Shown here one piece after another: positions 56,727-64,000 of a stretch of 64,000 nucleotides of DNA. Location of the stretch: positions 98,853 to 162,852 of the forward strand of contig QPMI01000241.1 of NCBI GenBank assembly GCA_004431415.1. The letters run 5' to 3'. Made by a program: the position numbers and the translations under genes. Position 1 is the stretch's first letter. Each line of letters opens with the position of its first letter. The notes beneath the pieces were generated by a model. It did no database searches and was not told where the DNA came from. It was given only the letters and a program-made list of their open reading frames with translations. This stretch comes from Cyanophora paradoxa. Lineage: Eukaryota; Glaucocystophyceae; Cyanophorales; Cyanophoraceae.

Positions 56727-59642
56727 CTAGGCGTGGGGGGCCCCGCCCCGGCCCTTCTCGGCCTCGAGGGCGGCCTTGAGCTCCGCCAGGGCCTCCACGT
56801 ACCGCGGCACCAGGCCCTCCAGCGCCCCCTTCTCCACCTGCCGGGCGCGGCTTAGGCGGGGCGGGGCGTGGGCGGGGGGCAGGGGGGAGGGGCCGGGCGC
56901 GCCTTGAAGGGCCGCACGCCCTCGTGCACCCGCTCCGCCTTCTGCAGCATCTCCTTGAAGTGCCGCACCTGCGAACGAAGTCAGGGGGTACCCCGGGGGG
57001 CGCGCGGGCGGGCGGCGCGCCTCGGGGTGGCGGAGGATGGAGAAGGTGGCGCCGGGGCGGCCGGCGCGCGCCGTGCGCCCCGCCCGGTGGATGTACGTCT
57101 TGATGTGCGCCGGCGCGTCGTAGTTCACCACGGCCTGGCCGGTGCGCGTCGGGGGGGCCCGGCGAGGGGAGGGGGGAGAGCGGGGGGTACGCGGCGCGCC
57201 TCGATGCCGGCCACGTCGATACCGCGCGCCATGGCGTCCGAGCAGACGAGCCTGGGGGTACCGAATCGGCTCAAGGCAAGCGGGGTACGGGAAAGGGGCG
57301 GAGCGGGCGTACACGTTGACGTCGTCGCCAGCGCGGAAGCGGCCGAGGATGGCCGTTCTCTCCTTCTGGGGGAGCAGGCTGGCGGGGGGTACGGCGTCGG
57401 CTGCGCGAAGAGGCAGGGGAGGGATCGGACGGGATTGGGGGGCACCTGGAGTACTCGGCGACCTTGAATCCGCCGTAGAGTTCCAGGAGCTTGTAGAGCC
57501 TGGGGGTACAAGATAAATACGTACAGGGGTACAGGGTCCGACGGGAGGGGGTACCTGTGCGAGGACTCGACGGAGTGCGTGAAGACGATCGTCGAGCGGA
57601 AGTCCTGGCGGGAAGGGTCGGGCGGGGCGGTCCGGGGGGTACAGGGCTCGCACGTTGGTGCGGAGGAGGTGGATGAGGACGAGCGGCTTCTCCCCCGCCT
57701 CGCAGACCGCCAGGTACTCCTGCGGGGGGTACACGATCAAAAGGCAGGAGAGGGTGGCCGAGGGGAGGGTGGGATTAGCGCACGGCGAGCTGGATCGGGG
57801 TGCGGTACTTCCCGGTGGCGGTGGCCGCAAAGAAGCGGGGGTACAGGAGGCGCAGGGACGCGACCTGCGGGGCGGAGGCTCGGCGGGCGTTCTCCAGGAA
57901 CTCGTACCCCCTTTCGCACCTTCTGGGGGTTCTTAGAGAGGGTGGCGCTGAAGAGAAGCTTGCGGACCTGGGGGTGCGAGGTGAGCCTGGGGTATGCGGT
58001 GCCCGAGCGGGCCGGGACGGGGCGCACGGGCGGGGGGTTCGGGAAGGCGGTGAGGACCGCGAAGTGGGCCCCGGAGGCGGGGGCCGGGGCGGGGGCGGGG
58101 GCCGGGCCGCCGCCGCCGGCCTCCTCCCCCCCGAAGCGCTCGGCGGCCGAGCGGGCGGCGATCGCCGCGTGCACGGTCCCCAGCCACTGGTGGTACGACT
58201 GCGCGGGCGGGCGGGCGGGCGCGGGGATCAGCCTCGGGGCGGGGGAGGAAGGGGTGCGCCGGGGCTGCGGGCCTGCATGAGGAGGCGGTCGGCCTCGTCG
58301 ATGACGAGGAAACGGAGGGCGGCGAGCGAGAGGCAGGGCCCCGCCCCCGCCCCGGCCCCGGCCCCGGCGCCGGCGCCCGAGGAGGGCCGCAGGTGGTCCA
58401 TGAGGCGCCCCGGCGTGCACACCACCACGTCCACGCCGCGCCTGCAGGCGAGGGGCGGAGGGCGGATTCGTTTGGAGGGGCACGAGCAGACGAGATCAGA
58501 GAGGGGCACCCGTGCGGGGCGAGGAGGCGGCGCTGCTCCTCGGGGAACGGGATACCCCCGACGGCGACCTCCACCTGGAGGGGGGTACGGGATCGGCCGC
58601 GGGTCCGGGGGGACCGGGAGGCGCGGAGAGTGGTACCGTGAGGGAGAGGGCCTCGCAGAAGGGACGGAAGACAGAGGCGACCTGGGGGGGAGAAGTAAGG
58701 GGGCGCGGATCGCCCGGAGGGGCGCGGGAGCTCGCCTGCAGGGCCAGGTCGCGCGTGGGTACGATGCACAGGGCCCGGAGCCGCTGCGTCGCCCGGCCGG
58801 CCAGGGACTGCGGCGTGCGCGATCAGAGGGCGCGGGCGCGGGCGCGCGGGCGGGGCGGGGCGGGGGCGGGGGCGCGCCTGGACGATGGGGAGCACGTAGG
58901 CGAGCGTCTTGCCGCTGCCCGTCGGCGCCGAGACGCACACGTCGCCGCCGTAACCGTCCTCCAGCACCGCCCGCGTCACCGCCTCCTGCGCACGAAGTCA
59001 GCCCCGCCGGCGTCGCGGGCGGCGCGGAGGCGCGCGCCTGGACTTCAAAGAGGGCGTCGATGCCGAGCGAGGCGAGCGTGGCGACGATGCGCGCGTCGAG
59101 GCGCAGCGCGGCGGCCGCCTCGGCGACCGGCACACGCACGTCGTCACGCACGACGCGCCCGCGCTTCATCCACGCCGGCAGCACCGCCGCGCTCGCCTCC
59201 GGCGTGTCCGGCTTCTCTTTTCCCCGCTTTTCCTTCAGCGACGGGCCCAGGCTCGCTGCGCCCCCGTCGGACCCGGGCCGGCGCCGCGCGATCCCGACGC
59301 GGCAGGGGCCACCGCACCGCCGAAGATCGGGAGCGCCGCGGGCTCTGGAGGCGGCTCCGGCGAGGCCTTGGCATCCTCGGCATCCTTTAACCCCGCCTCC
59401 GATCGCTCCTGCTGATCGGCGGCCTCCTCGCCGCCCGCAGTCCGCTTGCGCTTCACGGGCTTGGCGGGCGAGGGCTCTGCACGGGGGCGCTTGATCGGGC
59501 CTACGGGGTAGCTAGGCGCCGCGCCCAGCGCACCGGGCTCGCTCTCGGCCTCGCTGCCGCGCGTCTTCTTCTCCTTCTTCCGCTTGTGCGTCGCATCGGC
59601 CTTCTCCGGCGCATCCTTGTCCGCTCTCGCCTTCTTTCCCAT
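56727..59642 (-). CDS. DDX51: DEAD-box ATP-dependent RNA helicase, DDX51/Dbp6 type
   Basis: Nucleolar helicase for large ribosomal subunit assembly. Start at 59642 with a Lys-rich N-terminus (MGKKARADKDAPEKADATHK), then LPAWMKRGRVV and the Q-like segment LASLGIDALFEVQ. Helicase motifs in order: I APTGSGKT (about 58925), Ia PTRDLALQ (about 58760), Ib TPGRL (about 58405), II IDEADRLL (about 58300), III LFSATL (about 57950), IV region LVLIHLLRTN, V SDAMARGIDVAGIEA (about 57240), VI YIHRAGRTARAGRPG (about 57075). The C-terminal block LEGLVPRYVEALAELKAALE (about 56800) is the one that distinguishes DDX51/Dbp6 from other DEAD helicases. Stop at 56727. Several introns begin GC (for example after RLLMQ at 58272 and after YVLPIVQ). 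Complete, and likely functional. Confidence 0.9.
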
Positions 59643-59742
59643 CTCGCTTGCGTCCGCCAGGCGCCGGCGACAGCAGTCTCAGTTCGCTTCGACGGGTACG
59701 GCAAAGCCGCCACGTTTCGGAAAAACTGGTCCAGCGGGGTCC
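59643..59742. promoter_or_regulatory. Shared head-to-head promoter region
   Basis: Only 100 bp separate the start codons of the helicase (leftward) and the EamA transporter (rightward), so both core promoters and 5' leaders must lie here or overlap the coding regions. No TATA box is seen. Confidence 0.55.
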
Positions 59743-61682
59743 ATGGAGCGGTCAATGGCAGATCGCAGACACAGAAGCGCGGCGCTGTTCTCGGCGGGCT
59801 TCTTCGTGGGCCCTCACGCGACGCGCGGCGTGGCCGTGAACGCGCGCCTCGCGTCCTGCCGCCAGCAGCCTCCGCGGGCCCTGCAGCGATCATACTTCCT
59901 TGGCGCGCAGCCTGAGGCCCGCAGCTTCGGGGCGCGCGCCGCCCGGCGCGGATCGCCGATGTCACGCGCGCTGCGCGCCCTGGGGCCCCACGAACGGCGA
60001 CCGCGGACGCCGGCTTCAGGATCGCCTTACAGCGATGTGACCGTGGCGACGGTGGAGCCGTCGCCAGTCGAGGAGTCCGAGGCGGAGGCGAGCACCAGCG
60101 AAGCGCCCGCGCAGGTTCACACGCCGGCCGCCCAGCAGCCACCGCGGAGCGCGCGCTCAGCGGGCCTCAGGATGCTCTGCTGCCGGTGGTGCTGCTGAAC
60201 GTGGCGGCGGTGATCTGGGGCAGCCAGCACGCCGTCATCAAGGACGCCGTCGAGGCCCGCCGGCGCCGCCCCTGCGCCGCCCGAGACGCGCCGCGCTGAC
60301 CGGCCGCGGCGCGCCGCAGACGGTGTCGCCGGGGCTGCTGAACCTGTGCCGCTTCGGGCTGGCGGCGGCGACCTTCCTCCCGTTCCTCCCGCGCGACGCC
60401 GCGACGTGGCGCGCCGGCGGCGAGCTCGGCCTCTACATGTTCGGCGGCTTCGTCCTCCAGGCCCGCCCCGTACCCCCGCACACGTCCTGTACCCCTTCCC
60501 GCCCCGCCCCCGCCGACCGGGCCCCGCCGCAGTCCATCGGCCTCCAGATGACTACCGCCTCCCGCTCCGCCTTCCTCCTGTCCGCCGTACCCCCCGCCCG
60601 GCCCCTCCCGTGCCGATGCTGATGCACCGTACCCCGCAGCTACCTCAACGTGAAGGTCCGGCGCCCGATCGGGGTACCGCCGCGCCCTCGCCGCGCCTCA
60701 GCGCGGGTACCCCCCGCAGTTCGTCCCCATCCTGGGTGCCCTCCTCTTCGGGCGCCGCATCGGCCTCGAGGTGCGGGGCGCCCGCGAAAGGGGCCCGCAC
60801 GCCCCGCCTGACCCCCCGGCAGGTCTGGGCGTCGGCGGCGGTGGCGCTGTCCGGCACCCTGCTCCTCGCGTACGACGGCCTGCCCCCCAACGTGCGCCCC
60901 CTCCCCCCCTCGCCCCTCCCGAGCAGGCCCGACGCATCTTTGCGGGGCAGGAGGGGGACGCGTGGAGCGTGCTGGCGGCGCTGGTGTCGGCCCTCTTCAT
61001 CCTCCGCCTCGAGGGCTTCGCCGCCCGCCACGAGGCCGCGCCCCTTAACGCCGCCAGGCCCGCCCCGCCCGCCCGCCCCGCCCCCCCAGCCCGCCCCCCG
61101 CCCCGACGCCCGCCCCGGCAGCCTCTGGACGACGGTGGCGCTCTCGGCGGGGTACGTGGCGGCGATGGAGGGCGTCCCCAACCTCGCCGACGTCGAGGGC
61201 CTCTGGGACCAGGCCCGCCTACCCCCCCCCCCCCCCCCGCCTTCCCCCCCCCGCGCCGCCGCTGAGGGGCCGCAGGCGGCGCCGATCGCGTTCCTGGGGC
61301 TCGTGGTGACGGCCCTCTCCAACTTCATCCAGACCGTCGGCCAGCGCTACGTCTCCGCCGAGAAGGCCCGCGGCCCCGCAGCCCCGCCGCCCCGCCCGCG
61401 CCCCGCCGCTGAGGCCGCCTCCCCCCCCTGGCAGGCGTCGCTGATCTTCGCGCTGGACCCGGTCTACGGTGCCGTCTTCTCCTACTTCATCCTCGGCGAG
61501 ACCGTCCGCCCCGCCCCGCCCCGCCCCGCCCGCCCTCCCGGGCGCCAGGCGGGCGGGCCCGAGCGGGGCGGGCGGGGCGGCAGCTCGGGCCGCGCGGCCT
61601 CGCCGGCTCGGCCCTCGTCGTCGGCGCCGCCATCTACTCGCAGCTCGCCGGCCGCACCCGCAGCGCCCCCGGCGCCAGGTAG
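59743..61682 (+). CDS. EamA/drug-metabolite-transporter family permease
   Basis: Multi-pass small-molecule exporter or translocator of the DMT superfamily. The long N-terminus from 59743 (MERSMADRRHRSAALFSAGF) is Arg/Ala/Ser-rich and may be an organelle-targeting extension. Membrane exons in order: LLNVAAVIWGSQHAVIKDAV, LLNLCRFGLAAATFLPFLPR, LGLYMFGGFVLQ-SIGLQMTT (across a 72-nt GC-AG intron, 60461-60532), SAFLL-YLNVK-FVPILGAL, VWASAAVALSGTLLLAYDG, SVLAALVSALFILRLEGFAA, SLWTTVALSAGYVAAMEG, PIAFLGLVVTALSNFIQTVG and SLIFALDPVYGAVFSYFILG, then SALVVGAAIYSQLAG; stop at 61680-61682. Both EamA halves are present (about ten spans). A 16-nt microexon (CTACCTCAACGTGAAG) codes YLNVK. Substrate unknown; plastid phosphate-translocator-like roles are possible in algae. 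Confidence 0.85.
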
Positions 61683-62259
61683 CCCCGGCCTCCCGCGCCC
61701 CGTACGCGGGGCGCCCGCCCGGCGCCATTCTCCGAGCCGGAACGGAAAGTATTGTCTTCGGATTCGATTGATGCGCATCACAGCATATTGAGATGCACAT
61801 TAATATCAATAATCGAAAGCTCTGAAAACAGCGGGAAAAGGTTGAAGGCCTTCACTAAGTTAAGCTTGCTTGAAAATACATCGTGACTAGTACAAGTGTC
61901 CCACGAATTAAATATTGTCGAACCGCATCTACATTCGCCCTTCGCAAAAAGGGGGAACGAGCGACGGAAGTTCAAAAATGATACGAAGGGGCTGATAATG
62001 AACTGGAGGTAACGATAAAACTGTTACTGTAACAGGTTTGTTTGTTAAGGTATTTAATGGGCGGATGCGGAGGGGGTCGAATTCGAAGCGGAGGGGGCGG
62101 GGTGGAGCGGCGCGTGCAAGGACTACGCGGACGAAGAGACGAAGGAGGGGCACAACGGCGGCGAGCGGCCTCGAGGAGAGGCGCGGGGCGCGCATGGCAC
62201 TGAGAAAGCGAGGAAAGCCTTGGAGAGGCGGGGCCGGGGCGGCGGGGCGGGGCGGGGCC
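61683..62259. other. Convergent intergenic region, AT-rich core
   Basis: 61740-62060 is markedly AT-rich against the flanking genes. CTGTTACTGTAACAG at 62023-62037 is a near-perfect palindrome. No gene recognised. Confidence 0.5.
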
Positions 62260-64000
62260 TCAGGGGAGGAGCCCCGCGCGGGCGCGCGCCAGCGCCTCGC
62301 GCACCCGCCGCACCCGGCGGGCGTCGGGGGGAAGAGGCGCGGGAACTTGCCGTAGAGCTGCGCCCGGGGCGCGTCAGGCCGGGGGGAGGGGCGCGCGGGG
62401 CGGGGCGGGCGGCGCGCCTCGAGGCTCTGCTCGAGGACGGCGGCGGCCTCGGGGCAGCGCCCCGTGCGCCACAGCGTGTCCCCTGCCCGCCCCGCCCCGC
62501 CCCGCAGGCTCGCACACCGAGGCCTCATCGCGGGCGGGCGGGGCGGGCGGGGCGGGGGCACCGTAGGCCCAGAGGAGGTGCGCCTGGAGGGGCGTCTCGT
62601 TCCTGCGGGGCGGCTCAGGGAGGGCCGAGGGGGCGGCACGGGCGGGCGGGCGGGGGGCGGGCCGGCGGTCTACGAGGCGGAAGACGAAGGTGAGGGTTTT
62701 GATGAGCCGCAGCGTCGCCTCCACGGGGAACTGCCCGCTGCGGTACCCCGTCGGCACGGGGGGAGGGAGGGGGGTAGTAGGAGGAAGGGAGGCCACCTTA
62801 TCCACCACCAGGTTCGCGTGTAGCCCTGCGGGGCGCAAGGGTCGGTGGGGGCCGATGCGAGGGGCGTGGCGGGGGCGGGGCGGGGCGGGGCCGCACGACG
62901 GCGTCGAAGTCGCTGTACCCCAGGAGGCCGTGCTCCTTGGCGTAGTCCACCGCCGCCCGGAAGGCCCGGTACGACGCCACGAACCGCCCTGCCGGCACCC
63001 CGCCTTCAGGCGCGGCGGCAGAGCGGGGCGGGAGGGGGCGGGGCGGCGGCGCACGGGCGCGGCTCAGGGCGAAGAATTTCGTCTGCGGGGACAGGCGGGC
63101 CGGCCCCGGTCGGGCCGGGGAGCGAAGGGGCCGGGGCATGCCCGCACCACCATGATGCGGTAGATGCGGGGCCTGCGCCCGCGGCGGGGCGGGGGCGTCA
63201 GTCGGGGGGAGGGGTCCCGGGCCCGAGGCCGGGCCGGGGTCGGGCCGGGCCCCGGGGGCGGACTTGGGGGGGTCTGCGAGGCGGAGGCACTTCTCGAGGG
63301 CCTGCTCCGTGAGCTCCACCTGCCGCGCGAAGCCACCCTTCTGCCCCTCCCGCAGCGCTGCGCCACGCTCAGCAAGGGCCCCGGCCCCGCGGGGCGGCGG
63401 GCGGGCGGGCGGACTCTCGGTGGTGAGGCCCTCGACGGCGAGGAGCTCGTCCTCGTCCCCCTCCGTGTACCAGTACATCCGCCTGTTCGCGGGCACGTCA
63501 CGCCCTGCGGCGCGCCCGCGCGGGGCGGGCGGGCGCACGAGAGGAAGTGGTCCGCCATCTCGGGCTTCCCCGTGAAGACTGCGCGTGCGCGGGGCGGGGG
63601 GGTCGGCCGCGCCGGCCCCGCTCGCCCCGGGCGGCGCCGGCCGGCGCCCTCGCACCGTGGACGAGGGCGAGGAAGCGGATGACGCGGGCCTCGGTGCGCG
63701 AGGGCGAGAGCCCGCTCTCCAGCAGCCGGCTCCACGCCTGCCCGCCCCCCCCGCCCCGCGCGCCTCAGCGGGGCGCCCGGGCCTCGCTCGAGGGAGGGCG
63801 GGGGCGCGGGCCTCGAAGAGGTCGTCGGAGGCGTCGCCGGGGCGGTACTCCATGAAGGCCACGCACGCCCGGCAGAAGAGCGCCTCCGCCAGCGCGCCCG
63901 CCTCCACCGGCCCCCGCGCCGTCTGCGCCTCGTTCTCGCACTGGAATGAAGCGGGGCGGGGGCGGCGGGGACGGGGGGCGGGAGAAGGGGCGCACGCCGC
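62260..64000 (-). CDS. Helical-repeat (TPR-like) protein, 5' end outside the window
   Basis: Not assigned to a family. The N-terminus lies beyond 64000. Exon blocks on the minus strand: LAEALFCRACVAFMEYRPGD then ASDDLFEA (about 63880-63810), FTGKPEMADHFLS (about 63580), ANRRMYWYTEGDEDELLAVE then GLTTE (about 63500-63420), FARQVELTEQALEKCLRLAD (about 63345-63285), RFVASYRAFRAAVDYAKEHG then LLGYSDFDAVV (about 62990-62900), ANLVVDKVASLP, SGQFPVEATLRLIKTLTFVF then RLV (about 62750-62685), ETPLQAHLLWAYG, and GDTLWRTGRCPEAAAVLEQS then LE, spliced to LRQVPAPLPPDARRVRRVRE and a stop at 62260. The last part has the spacing of a tetratricopeptide helix pair. Amphipathic helices throughout suggest a solenoid scaffold; no membrane span. 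Exon phase near the end is inferred from the presence of the stop. Confidence 0.5.

Noticed and set aside
62260-64000. Peroxin-11 identity for the right-edge gene
   Set aside because: The VEATLRLIKTLTFVFRL segment is superficially similar, but the order of segments and the C-terminal TPR-like helices do not fit.

Overview
This is nuclear DNA of a eukaryote with a GC-rich, compact genome, most likely a microalga. The genes are split by many very short introns (about 50-90 nt where I could check). They encode eukaryotic proteins: the tRNA exporter exportin-T, mitochondrial branched-chain 2-oxoacid dehydrogenase E1-alpha, a DDX51/Dbp6-type ribosome-biogenesis helicase, a dynamin-like GTPase, an F-box protein, an NT-C2 protein and a plant/alga-type NO VEIN-like protein. 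A haptophyte or pelagophyte would fit, but that is inference; no ribosomal or organellar marker is present. Many introns begin GC rather than GT, and this is supported by the way removing them rejoins conserved protein motifs.

Layout. 1-1314 (-): 5' part of a proteinase K-like subtilase, running off the left edge. 2064-5165 (+): NT-C2 / acidic / coiled-coil protein. 6095-6486: a retroposed fragment with a 14-bp target duplication. 6587-11161 (-): large type I membrane protein with fibronectin-III-like segments. 11991-17717 (-): exportin-T. 18681-19419 (+): small unknown protein. 19738-20866 (-): multi-pass membrane protein. 21058-22950 (+): C2-domain protein. 23129-25100 (-): F-box protein. 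25481-27164 (+): unknown conserved-looking protein with a TATA box. 27828-42480: tandem array of three ~4.8 kb units with nested 158-bp and 198/206-bp repeats and copies of part of the neighbouring 25481-27164 gene. 43520-48535 (+): NO VEIN-like protein ending in a DUF3883 nuclease-like domain. 49552-51872 (-): BCKDH E1-alpha. 52416-56045 (-): dynamin-like GTPase. 56727-59642 (-): DDX51-like helicase. 59743-61682 (+): EamA/DMT transporter. 62260-64000 (-): helical-repeat protein running off the right edge.

The genes are mostly unrelated housekeeping and surface functions and do not form a pathway. Several pairs are head to head with short shared upstream regions (F-box/unknown gene; helicase/transporter with about 100 bp between starts; membrane protein/C2 protein). 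The most unusual part is the 15 kb array: its last duplication can be placed to a 124-bp crossover interval by comparing the three units. Exon boundaries were inferred by eye from reading-frame continuity and protein families, so terminal exons and exact splice sites of the less conserved genes are uncertain.
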